Below, piece after piece: positions 42,209 to 50,244 of a stretch of DNA of 64,000 nt. Location of the stretch: NCBI GenBank assembly GCA_934746015.1, contig CAKVEW010000015.1:1-64000 (forward strand), read 5' to 3'. The notes beneath the pieces are model-generated. The model had not been told where the DNA came from, made no database searches, and worked only from the letters and a program-made list of their open reading frames with translations. The position numbers and the translations under genes were made by a program. Numbering within the stretch: position 1 is the first letter of the stretch; every line of letters starts with the position of its first letter. The stretch comes from an uncultured Clostridium sp. (GTDB lineage Bacteria > Bacillota > Clostridia > Clostridiales > Clostridiaceae).

Positions 42209-44170
42209 CTACTTTCTTTTCTTAGCTAAAACTGCTCCTGCAGAAGTTAAAATCAATCCTAATCCTAATACAGATGCTGAACTAACTGCTGCTCCTGTTT
42301 GTGGTAATGTTTCTACTGTGTACTCTTTAATGAAAGTTAGCGTATCTTCTAGTAACTCAACCTCAAATTCTACTTCTTTTGACATTGGTACAACATAAAC
42401 TTTGACTTTTATTGTATCACTTAAGCTTGATACTCTAAATCTAAAGTTTGTAGTATCTCCACTTGTAGTTTTACTTGCATTTACATTTACCCCATTAACA
42501 TAAATCATGTGATTTTGCATAAACTCTGCACCTGTAAAAGTTAAAGTAACATAATATTGTCCTTCTATTTCTTCAACTTTTGCAGTTTCATTTAAATATT
42601 TTCTAGCCATTGACTGCCCTGTTGCACTTTCATGCTTTACATTATTTTTAATAGAATATAATTTCCCTACTACTACTTTTGCTTCCTCCTCTGTAGTTAT
42701 CTCTGAACCTGTATCAGATGCATTAACATTTGAATTTCCAGATGTAGATCCTATGATAGGATTTTCAACATTACCTGTATTTCCACTATTATCTGAACTA
42801 TCACCTACTGTAAGAGTATCCTTTAATAAATTAACTCCAAAGTCTACATTACTACCCATTTCTTCAACATAAGCTGAAACTTTTAACGAATCTTCTAAAC
42901 TATTAACTTGGAATCTTAAACTAATAATGCTTCCATTAATTGATTTATTTGCATCAACTTTATTTCCATTAACATACACTACATGGTTTTTCATCATTAT
43001 TGATCCCATAGATGTAAATGTTAAGGTTACATAATATTTACCATTAGCTTCTTCAATCTTTGATACTTCTTCTAATGCTTGTCTAGCCATTCTTAATCCA
43101 GTAGCACTTTGATGTGTTACTTCATTTTTTATTGTATAATACTTAGTTGCTGAATTCTCAATATTACTTCCACCATTTGAGCCTTCACCTTCTAAGTTAC
43201 TAGAGCCCCCTAAATTCCCTTGATTATTTTCAGTATCACTTTCTATTTTATCTTCACCCTTTTCTGAATTATCTTCAGAAACTTTCACTAATGTATTCAT
43301 ATTATTTACTAAGTCAATTGATTGGACTTCCGAAAATCCCATTTGTGGAATAGATATATTCATTTGAACTTGAACTTTCGAATCTATTGATGGAACTTCA
43401 AATGTTACAGACTTATCATCATTTACAACTGCATTTATTTCTACTCCATTTACTTTAGCTGTTGTTCCTGTTATATAATTTAAGCCACTCTCTGTGTACT
43501 TTATAGTCATTGTAACTTTTCCATCTTTTATAGTAATAACTGTTTTATCTTCTATATATTTTCTAGCTCTGCTTTCTTCTTCTGTACCAACTTTATATAT
43601 ATTATTTGAAGCTTCATACTTTCCATCTTCTAAAGTGCGTTTTTCTTCATCAGTAGATGTATTCCCTGAATTATCATATTCTATCTTTACTAATTTACTA
43701 GTATCATTTATCAAGTCAATTGATTGAACTTCTGAAAATCCCATTTGTGGAATAGATATATTCATTTGAACTTGAACTTTCGAATCTATTGATGGAACTT
43801 CAAATGTTACAGACTTATCTTCATTTACAACCGTATTAACTTCTACTCCGTTTACTATAACTGTTGTTCCTGCTATATACTTTAAGCCACTCTCTGTGTA
43901 CTTCATAGTCATTGTAACTTTTCCATCTTTTACAGTAATAACTGTTTTATCTTCTATATATTTTCTAGCTCTACTTTCTTCTTCTGTACCGACTTTATAT
44001 ATATTATTTGAAGCTTCATACTTTCCATCTTCTATAGATTTATTTATATCCATCACAACCTCTGAAGAATTATCTAGTTCTGTTGCTCCTACAATTTTAA
44101 AATTTCCTGATAATACTGTAGTTGTTATCATCATAGCAGCTAATAATTGACATATCTTTCTTTTTAACAT
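42209..44170 (-). CDS. Cell-wall-anchored protein with four NEAT domains (LPXTG)
   Basis: 653 residues: signal peptide (~1-29), four NEAT domains (~45-163, ~181-299, ~345-452, ~495-606), acidic Ser/Gly/Asn linkers and a sortase signal LPQTG (~622) with hydrophobic helix and KKRK tail. It should capture heme or hemoproteins at the surface. Domains 1 and 2 are nearly identical, from a recent duplication; domains 3 and 4 resemble the single domain of the downstream gene. ATG with GGGGGAT. No sortase gene is in the window. Confidence 0.92.
   Translation of the reverse strand: MLKRKICQLLAAMMITTTVLSGNFKIVGATELDNSSEVVMDINKSIEDGKYEASNNIYKVGTEEESRARKYIEDKTVITVKDGKVTMTMKYTESGLKYIAGTTVIVNGVEVNTVVNEDKSVTFEVPSIDSKVQVQMNISIPQMGFSEVQSIDLINDTSKLVKIEYDNSGNTSTDEEKRTLEDGKYEASNNIYKVGTEEESRARKYIEDKTVITIKDGKVTMTIKYTESGLNYITGTTAKVNGVEINAVVNDDKSVTFEVPSIDSKVQVQMNISIPQMGFSEVQSIDLVNNMNTLVKVSEDNSEKGEDKIESDTENNQGNLGGSSNLEGEGSNGGSNIENSATKYYTIKNEVTHQSATGLRMARQALEEVSKIEEANGKYYVTLTFTSMGSIMMKNHVVYVNGNKVDANKSINGSIISLRFQVNSLEDSLKVSAYVEEMGSNVDFGVNLLKDTLTVGDSSDNSGNTGNVENPIIGSTSGNSNVNASDTGSEITTEEEAKVVVGKLYSIKNNVKHESATGQSMARKYLNETAKVEEIEGQYYVTLTFTGAEFMQNHMIYVNGVNVNASKTTSGDTTNFRFRVSSLSDTIKVKVYVVPMSKEVEFEVELLEDTLTFIKEYTVETLPQTGAAVSSASVLGLGLILTSAGAVLAKKRK
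43311..43635. repeat. Tandem intragenic repeat, copy A (encodes NEAT domain 2)
   Basis: About 325 bp nearly identical to 43713-44037, offset 402 bp, within the surface NEAT gene. The copies differ at a limited number of bases by eye. They encode the second and first NEAT domains. Such repeats can recombine and change domain number. Confidence 0.8.
43713..44037. repeat. Tandem intragenic repeat, copy B (encodes NEAT domain 1)
   Basis: Partner of 43311-43635; encodes NEAT domain 1 of the LPXTG protein. Confidence 0.8.
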
Positions 44171-44267
44171 GTATATCCCCCTTAAATAATGCTTTTGATT
44201 ATATCAAAATTATATTTTCTACTAAATTTTATTAATTGACATATTATAAAATATCTCTCATAATAAA

Positions 44268-44282
44268 TGATATTGATTATTA
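44268..44282. promoter_or_regulatory. Fur-box-like site in the NEAT-araC intergenic region
   Basis: TGATATTGATTATTA matches the 7-1-7 Fur half-sites TGATAAT/ATTATCA at 12 of 14 positions. It lies between the divergent NEAT operon and the AraC-type regulator gene, ~100 bp before the NEAT start. Iron repression of the heme locus would be expected. AT-rich background raises the chance of a false match. Confidence 0.4.
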
Positions 44283-44405
44283 ATTTCCATTATAGGATAT
44301 CATATTATGCATTTTTATGTTTTAACAATATTTATACTTTTTTTAACTATATTTATTATTATTTGAATCTATGATTTTTTCTATAGAGGAGGTTCTTAAA
44401 AGACT

Positions 44406-45134
44406 ATGATTTCTCCCAATAAATTTACGGACTTTTTCAATATATTTATGATACCAACTTCAATTTTAGATAATGATTTTAATACTTTATGTACTTATAA
44501 ATATGATTCAAGTCCCCAAAATTCCATTTACAAATCAAAAGTAATTGAAATTTTAAAAACTTATGATTTTAAACCTGGAATCATTCCTATTGATCTTTTT
44601 GATAATATTAAATATACATCTATTCAGTTTTATCACTATGATAATAAACCTATGTATATTTTAATTGGCCCATATATTATTGAAGACATTAATACAAATA
44701 CTAAAAATGATATTTTGTGTATAAATAAAACTAATTTAGAAAATGAAATAAAAATTTATACATTAATTATAGAAAATAACTCTTGTATATATACTTTAGG
44801 CAATAATAAATCTCCCTATGTTAGTCGTGCCATTGAATATATAAAAAATAATTATAACAATGAAATTTCTATAGATACGCTTTGTAATGAATTGAATATC
44901 AATAAATGCTACTTTTGTAGTACCTTTAAAAGAGAGACAGGCTATACGTTTATTAATTATCTAAACCACTATAAAGTAGAGAAAAGCAAGGAATTATTAA
45001 GAGATCAAAATCTATCACTACTTGACATTGCTATAGCTGTAGGATTTAATAACCAAAGTTATTACAGCACAGTTTTTAAAAAAATAACATCTAAAACACC
45101 TATTCAGTTTAGAGAAAGTATACAAAAGTTTTAA
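44406..45134 (+). CDS. AraC-family transcriptional regulator
   Basis: 242 residues. C-terminal AraC DNA-binding domain (~150-242) with two helix-turn-helix motifs: EISIDTLCNELNINKCYFCSTFK and SLLDIAIAVGFNNQSYYSTVFKK, ending in TPIQFRE. The N-terminal domain (~1-130) resembles a small PocR/PAS-like sensor that I cannot assign to a ligand. Transcribed divergently from the NEAT/ABC heme operon, so it is a probable regulator of it (inference). ATG start with AGAGGAGG 13 nt upstream, a long spacing. Confidence 0.85.
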   Translation: MISPNKFTDFFNIFMIPTSILDNDFNTLCTYKYDSSPQNSIYKSKVIEILKTYDFKPGIIPIDLFDNIKYTSIQFYHYDNKPMYILIGPYIIEDINTNTKNDILCINKTNLENEIKIYTLIIENNSCIYTLGNNKSPYVSRAIEYIKNNYNNEISIDTLCNELNINKCYFCSTFKRETGYTFINYLNHYKVEKSKELLRDQNLSLLDIAIAVGFNNQSYYSTVFKKITSKTPIQFRESIQKF

Positions 45135-45172
45135 AATAAAAAATCAATGTATAATTCATTATTTTTTTACGC

Positions 45173-45206
45173 AAAAAAAGGATGTAATTTTATACATCCT
45201 TTTTTC
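45173..45206 (+). terminator. Terminator of the araC-type gene
   Basis: Stem AAAAAAAGGATGTA/TACATCCTTTTTTT (7 GC-containing pairs extended by A/T pairs) and T-run on the plus strand. Confidence 0.8.
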
Positions 45207-45471
45207 GCTTTAAAATTAAGGTCCTCTATAAATAAGACTTATCTCATGAGTCTCAAATATAAAGAATCTATTTGTTATTTGTTTTTGACCAATCCAAACT
45301 TCTCAATGATTAGTTACCCATACTAATCAAATATACATAATCTTATACACAGTTGAAATTTGAAAACGTTTAATGATTTATTGATATTATTATACCATAT
45401 TTTTTATTTTATAACAATAAATAATTAGAAAAACTTGTATATTTTTATAATTATTTATAAAAATATCCACT
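45207..45471. other. Gene-free spacer with a cre-like site
   Basis: No reading frame with coding character. TGAAAACGTTTAAT at 45361-45374 resembles a catabolite-responsive element (LacI/CcpA-type operator, central CG). A CcpA-like gene is at 60339. What it might control here is unclear. Confidence 0.3.
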
Positions 45472-46234
45472 AATTAGATGGGCTGCCGCATTAGTGAATA
45501 AAAAAACGCTAAAGATATCTCTTCTTCTATATTTAAAAGAAATTCTTTCAATATCTCTTTAATATCTATACCAGCTACAGCTATAGATAAAAATCCAACT
45601 ACTGTAAAAACTTAATATCTTTCTCATATGTCATCAGAAATAATAAAAGTCTCTTATTTCTCTGAAATTGCCAATTTTTTTAAGAGTTCCCTTCGACTTA
45701 TCAATAGTAACATATATTCTTTTTCTAATTTCTTCTTTCCCATGCTTATTATCTAAATACTTTTTAAGTGTTCTAAAAGCTATGACAGTCTCTACAGCTT
45801 TTCACGATTTAGAAATTACATTAACACTAACATCAAGACCTTAAATAGCTTTCACTGGTTCTGTCAAGTAGGTAGAACTTATACTATTTCCTACAAATAG
45901 TATAAAGTGATTCTTGATTCTATCTTTGGAAAGAAGATTTATGAAAGTATGATTTATTATTTCAACAACTTCCCTAGCACCTAAATATGAACCCTATAAA
46001 CTATAATGAGTACATAGGAGCTTTCCTTAATTCTTTTTAATGTTTTTTTTATCTTCAAAATTATTCTTTATCATAATTGAAAGGCTGATTAGCCCAGACT
46101 AAAAATATTCTTCTTACATTTCTCCCATAATGAAGTATACTATGTGCTGTTTCAATCATTGGAGAAAGGGCTATAATTTTTTCTTTTTTTAAATAGGGCA
46201 TAGCTTTACTAAAATGAATTTTAACACTATTCAA
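45472..46234 (-). pseudogene. pgi: Decayed glucose-6-phosphate isomerase gene
   Basis: Translated piecewise on the minus strand it matches phosphoglucose isomerase in order: HFSKAMPYL and WANQPFNYDKE (frame 1), LKRIKESSYVLII (frame 2), GSYLGAREVVEIINHTF, FVGNSISSTYL, VNVISKS and KRIYVTIDKSKGTLKK (frame 3), and VGFLSIAVAGIDI (frame 4 segment). At least three frameshifts and five in-frame stops (after KE, in KAI*GLDV, after SKS, and two before VFTVVG) break it, and the C-terminal third is missing. An old start is TTG at 46234 with AGGAGA. It follows the sugar operon on the same strand, so it was probably its last gene. Confidence 0.88.
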
Positions 46235-46312
46235 TTTACATCTCCTAAAATGTTCTCTAATTTTATATTCAACATTACTTTACTCAAATCTAATACTAAT
46301 CTTTCTATATAA

Positions 46313-46347
46313 TTTATGTACAGTTCAAAGTTTGAACTGTACATAAA
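46313..46347 (-). terminator. Perfect 17-bp inverted repeat after the sugar operon
   Basis: TTTATGTACAGTTCAAA and its exact reverse complement separated by one base, 4 bp after the aldo/keto reductase stop. Probably the operon terminator, though no T-run follows on the minus strand. Confidence 0.6.
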
Positions 46348-46350
46348 AAT

Positions 46351-47208
46351 TTAAAACAAAGCAGTATCAGGATATGAAGCCATTCTACATTTGTGGTCTA
46401 TTTCGTTAAGCTTGTGCATATCTTCATCAGATATTACAAAATTAAAAATATCTATATTTTGTGCTAGTCTTACATTATTAGCTGATTTAGGTAGAGGTAA
46501 AAATCCTCTTTGCAAAGACCATCTTAAAGCAACTTGTGCTGCAGTCTTATTTGGATAATTTGCAACTATTCTCATTAAATCCTCATTATCTAGTAGAGCC
46601 CCTTCACCCAAAGGTGAATATGCCTCTAAAAGAATGTTATGTTTCTGACAAAATTCAACAGTAGTTTCGTCTATGTGACCTGGAAATAATCTAATCTGAT
46701 TAACCATTGGAATAATAGAGCAGTTATCTAAAATTACTTCTAAATGATGCGGTAGAAAATTACTTACTCCTATAGCTTTAATTTTACCTTGCTTATAGAG
46801 ATCTTCCATCGCTTTGTAACAGTCAATATCCCTTTTTTTCCACTTTTCATTTTCGCGACAGTCTACTGGATTAGGCCAATGTATCAAATATAAATCTATA
46901 TAATCTAGGCCTAAATTCTCCAAAGATTTCTTAAATGCATGAATAGTTCCTTCATAATCTGTAACAGTATTCCATAATTTAGTAGTTATGAATAACTTTT
47001 CTCTACTTATTTTTGAATCATATATTGCCTTACCTACCTCGACCTCGTTATCATAGACAGCTGCTGTATCAATGTGAGTATATCCGGCTTTTAGTGCTGA
47101 TTTTACTGAATTATATGCAACTTCATCTTTATATTTCCATGTTCCAGCTCCAATGCAAGGAATAGAAATATCATTACTCAAGGTATAATTATTCACTACT
47201 TTATACAT
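46351..47208 (-). CDS. Aldo/keto reductase
   Basis: 285-residue NAD(P)H-dependent reductase of the AKR5 (2,5-diketogluconate reductase-like) type. The catalytic tetrad is visible: Asp in HIDTAAVYDNE with its Tyr, Lys in TTKLW and His in YLIHWPNP; the cofactor loop LPKSAN is near the C-terminus. Last intact gene of the PTS sugar operon, so it may reduce a sugar or the aldehyde product of DeoC (inference). ATG with AGGAGGT. Confidence 0.92.
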   Translation of the reverse strand: MYKVVNNYTLSNDISIPCIGAGTWKYKDEVAYNSVKSALKAGYTHIDTAAVYDNEVEVGKAIYDSKISREKLFITTKLWNTVTDYEGTIHAFKKSLENLGLDYIDLYLIHWPNPVDCRENEKWKKRDIDCYKAMEDLYKQGKIKAIGVSNFLPHHLEVILDNCSIIPMVNQIRLFPGHIDETTVEFCQKHNILLEAYSPLGEGALLDNEDLMRIVANYPNKTAAQVALRWSLQRGFLPLPKSANNVRLAQNIDIFNFVISDEDMHKLNEIDHKCRMASYPDTALF

Positions 47209-47233
47209 ATCCTACCTCCTATATTTATTTTTT

Positions 47234-48043
47234 TTACAAAGATATTATATTATTTATACATTCTGCTACATTCTTCACATGATAATTCGAATGCTTTAAT
47301 GCATTTTTTGTACCATTTAGCATACAAAAGCTATACTTTGTTCTATCCAACATAGATATATCATTATCCGAATCTCCTATAACTGCAAATTCAGCGTTCT
47401 CTTTTCTTACTCTATTAAGATAATTAGAAATCGCTTTGCCTTTATTACAATTTATTGAAGTAACATCTATCGTTATGTCTGAGGTTCTTCCAAAGGTAAA
47501 ATACTCTTTATATCTAGACGTACTAACAATTTTATAATAGAAATCAGTCATTTCTTCGTTATCAAGGACTAGATGGAAGAGGGGCACCTCTGAATCTGTG
47601 CTGTAGTCTATAAATGATTTTTTAATAATCTTATTAAAGTCACTATGTTTCTTATCTATTGTACCAAATAGTCTATATGCGTTTCCTTTAATATCTCCAA
47701 ATACTGTATTCCCATCATTATAAGTAACTCTTAAATATTTAATAAACTCAGGATAGTCTGAAAGAAAATCTTTTAATGCTTTTTTATTTATATATGACGA
47801 GTAAATAAGCTTCCCACCACAATATATTTCGCTGCCATTCCAGGCTATATAATCAAAGTTATATTCTGTACCTGTAAGTCTGTTCAAGAAAAAAGGACTT
47901 CTAGCAGTAGTAATAACCAGTTTTATTCCTTTTCTTTCAAGCTTTTTTATCGCTTGAATATTATATTTATTAATTCCCGAAGTGCCGTTATTATAACGTC
48001 TTATAAGAGTTTCATCTAAATCACAAAACAGATATTCTATCAT
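47234..48043 (-). CDS. Cof-type HAD-IIB phosphatase 1
   Basis: 269 residues with HAD motif I LFCDLDETLI, motif II TTARSP, motif III Lys near NCNKGKA and motif IV GDSDNDISM. HAD-IIB enzymes dephosphorylate sugar phosphates and similar compounds. Start overlaps the stop of the IIA gene by 4 bases (ATGA), so it is translated with it. A second, diverged member is at 52973-53740; both are in the sugar operon. Confidence 0.9.
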   Translation of the reverse strand: MIEYLFCDLDETLIRRYNNGTSGINKYNIQAIKKLERKGIKLVITTARSPFFLNRLTGTEYNFDYIAWNGSEIYCGGKLIYSSYINKKALKDFLSDYPEFIKYLRVTYNDGNTVFGDIKGNAYRLFGTIDKKHSDFNKIIKKSFIDYSTDSEVPLFHLVLDNEEMTDFYYKIVSTSRYKEYFTFGRTSDITIDVTSINCNKGKAISNYLNRVRKENAEFAVIGDSDNDISMLDRTKYSFCMLNGTKNALKHSNYHVKNVAECINNIISL

Positions 48044-48474
48044 AAAAGAATTTCATCCTCAACATCATCTATTTCATTTAGTGGTGTAAGCTCAACACTA
48101 TTTTTACCTGTAGTCACTATGTGATTTATTAAATCCTCTGTATTTGTTTCAAAACTTCTCATAACTAATAATTCAACAACCATTGATAAATTAAACCCTG
48201 AAAGTAAATGTATCTTTGCTTCGGGATGTTCTAATGCAAATCTATAACAATTGTTATAAGGTGTAGCATTTGTTATGTCAGCTAAAATTATAAGTTCATC
48301 ATAAGTCAAAAGACATTCTTCAAGCTTTGAGCTCAATTTTTCAGAAAAAGCTTCTATACCTTTTTCATCCAAAGAAACAGTTTCCACACCTTCCTGTTTA
48401 CCAGCTATCATTTCAGCACTCGCTAATATTTCTTTGCACAAATTACCGTGTGATGTAATCAAAATTCCAACCAT
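48040..48474 (-). CDS. PTS mannose-family EIIA component
   Basis: 144 residues. The EIIA-Man fold begins with GILITSHGNLCKEIL, where His9 is the phosphorylated residue, followed by ILADITNATPYN and HLLSGFNLSMVVELL, both family motifs. It would accept phosphate from HPr and pass it to the IIB protein encoded at 56358. It is encoded ~6 kb away from IIBCD but in the same gene run. ATG after AAAGGAGGAG. Confidence 0.9.
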   Translation of the reverse strand: MVGILITSHGNLCKEILASAEMIAGKQEGVETVSLDEKGIEAFSEKLSSKLEECLLTYDELIILADITNATPYNNCYRFALEHPEAKIHLLSGFNLSMVVELLVMRSFETNTEDLINHIVTTGKNSVELTPLNEIDDVEDEILL

Positions 48475-48486
48475 AGTTCTCCTCCT

Positions 48487-49428
48487 TTAAACTTCTGTTA
48501 TTAATAGCTTACCAGAACCTTCAATTTCTGCTTTACCTTCACCTGCAGGAATAAAAGCAGATTCTCCCTTTTGAAATTTCATATTTTCAATAAAAAATTC
48601 TCCATCTAATACCACTATATTTTTAAATGTTTTTTCTGTAACTTCAAGACTTAGCTTTTCGTCTATAGTATAAACTGATGCTGTGAAATACTTATTTTGA
48701 GCAACTAGGATTTTAGTGTTTCCACCACATTGTTCCACTGTCACTGGTGTCTTATCTACATTCCTTTTTGATAAATTAGCAGCCTGTATAGCTTTTTCTA
48801 TGTGCAAAGGTCTTAGCTGTCCGTTTTTATCCTTTCTATTATAATCGTATAATCTATATGTTACGTTAGAGTTTTGCTGAATTTCAGCAACTAAAGCTCC
48901 CTTACAAATAGCATGTATCGTTCCAGAATCCACCATAAGAACATCCCCTGGTTTAACATACACTTTATTTAGTACTGTTTCTAGCTTACTAGTGCACAAT
49001 AATTCTTTAAATTCTTCTTTGGTTATGTCTTGTTTGAGACCATAATACAAATATGTATCCTCTTCAGCATCTAGTACATACCATACCTCAGTTTTTCCGT
49101 ATTGCCCTTCAACTTCTAAACTTAGCTCATCACTGGGATGCACTTGTATAGAAAGGTCACTAGCAGCATCAATTAGTTTTACCATAACAGGAAAGAAATC
49201 AAATTTCTTTGCATTCTCTCCCCAATATTTTTTGTTATCAAGCACTTCCTTAAGATGTTTCCCCTTAAATTTCCCTGACTCTATAAGATTAGTTCCATCC
49301 TTGTGGACAGATAATACCCAGCTTTCAGCAATTAAATCTAGGTCTGTTTTTGCATTAAAGTTATTTTTTAAGCTCTGCCCTCCCCATAAATAATCTTTAT
49401 ATACAGGGTTAAGCTTCCAAATTTCCAT
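48487..49428 (-). CDS. manA: Class I mannose-6-phosphate isomerase A
   Basis: 313 residues, the usual length of short bacterial ManA. Zinc ligands are conserved: SIQVHP (Gln, His), KTEVWYV (Glu) and GTIHAIC (His); YRLYDYNRKD is also typical. Interconverts mannose-6-phosphate and fructose-6-phosphate or acts on a related sugar phosphate. One of four proteins with this zinc site in the operon, next to the IIA gene. N-terminal LNPVYKDYLWGGQ fits the family. Confidence 0.92.
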   Translation of the reverse strand: MEIWKLNPVYKDYLWGGQSLKNNFNAKTDLDLIAESWVLSVHKDGTNLIESGKFKGKHLKEVLDNKKYWGENAKKFDFFPVMVKLIDAASDLSIQVHPSDELSLEVEGQYGKTEVWYVLDAEEDTYLYYGLKQDITKEEFKELLCTSKLETVLNKVYVKPGDVLMVDSGTIHAICKGALVAEIQQNSNVTYRLYDYNRKDKNGQLRPLHIEKAIQAANLSKRNVDKTPVTVEQCGGNTKILVAQNKYFTASVYTIDEKLSLEVTEKTFKNIVVLDGEFFIENMKFQKGESAFIPAGEGKAEIEGSGKLLITEV

Positions 49429-49485
49429 AAGACACCACCTTACTAATCGTATAAAATTAAATATTTATTACAGATTAATATTTAT

Positions 49486-50154
49486 TTACTTGCTCATTAA
49501 CTCATTGATTATTTCTACACTACTACTCGTCCCAATTCGGGTCGCTCCAGCGTCAATCATCGCCAAACAAGTCTGTAGATTTCTTATACCTCCCGCTGCT
49601 TTCACCTGAACTATACCACCAACATGTTGTTTCATAAGCTTAATATCCTCAATTGTAGCTCCTCCTGTACCAAACCCTGTAGAAGTCTTAATATAATCAG
49701 GTTTTACTTCTTTAGCAATTTTAGACAACTCTATTATTTCACTTTTTTCTAGATAGCAATTTTCAAATATAGCCTTAACAATTACGGAATTACCATGGCA
49801 TAGTGAGGTCATTTCTTTCATTTCCTCTACTATATAAGTCCAGTTATGCATTTTAGCTTCACCAACATTAATGACATAATCAATCTCGTCAGCACCATCA
49901 ATTATTGCATTTTTTGCTTCGTACAGTTTACTCTTAACAGTTGTCTGCCCTAATGGGAATCCTATGGCAGCTCCCACGTGAACCCCTGTTCCTTTAAGTA
50001 GTTCTTTACAAAACTTAACAGGATATGAATTAATCGCAACCATTCGACAGCTTAGCTCTTTAGCTTCATTACAAAGTTTAATAAAGTCATTTTCCGTAGC
50101 ATAAGCTTTTAGAAATGTATGATCAAAATAACTTGCCAGCTCCTTACACTCCAT
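49486..50154 (-). CDS. deoC: Deoxyribose-phosphate aldolase
   Basis: Class I aldolase that splits 2-deoxyribose-5-phosphate into glyceraldehyde-3-phosphate and acetaldehyde. The 222-residue protein has YFDHTFLKAYAT, the Schiff-base lysine in VKAIFE/YIKTSTGFG and VKAAGGIR in the phosphate loop. Start ATG at 50154, with GGGAGGG just upstream; a GTG at 50169 would lie before that site. Placement among sugar isomerases in a PTS operon, away from nucleoside genes, suggests an aldol step on another sugar phosphate (inference). Confidence 0.93.
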   Translation of the reverse strand: MECKELASYFDHTFLKAYATENDFIKLCNEAKELSCRMVAINSYPVKFCKELLKGTGVHVGAAIGFPLGQTTVKSKLYEAKNAIIDGADEIDYVINVGEAKMHNWTYIVEEMKEMTSLCHGNSVIVKAIFENCYLEKSEIIELSKIAKEVKPDYIKTSTGFGTGGATIEDIKLMKQHVGGIVQVKAAGGIRNLQTCLAMIDAGATRIGTSSSVEIINELMSK

Positions 50155-50189
50155 TGTAATCCCTCCCACATAAAAATATTTATCTTTTA

Positions 50190-50237
50190 CTTTGTAAAAG
50201 TGCTTAAAAGAGCAACTTAAAAAGTTACTCTTTTTAT
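50190..50237 (-). terminator. Two intercistronic hairpins between manA B and deoC
   Basis: ACTTTTAC/GTAAAAGT (50190-50208) and AAAAGAG-AACTT/AAGTT-CTCTTTT with one mismatch (50209-50237). No T-run, so likely mRNA stabilisers or weak attenuators inside the operon. Confidence 0.45.
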
Positions 50238-50244
50238 TATTAAT

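Noticed and set aside
43300..44040. Direct repeats that might suggest a CRISPR array or IS duplication
   Set aside because: The units are ~325 bp, lie in frame within a gene and encode NEAT domains; there are no short repeats with unique spacers.
45207..46350. Transposase or phage remnant in the ORF-poor stretch
   Set aside because: Piecewise translation matched phosphoglucose isomerase, not a recombinase, and no terminal inverted repeats flank the area.
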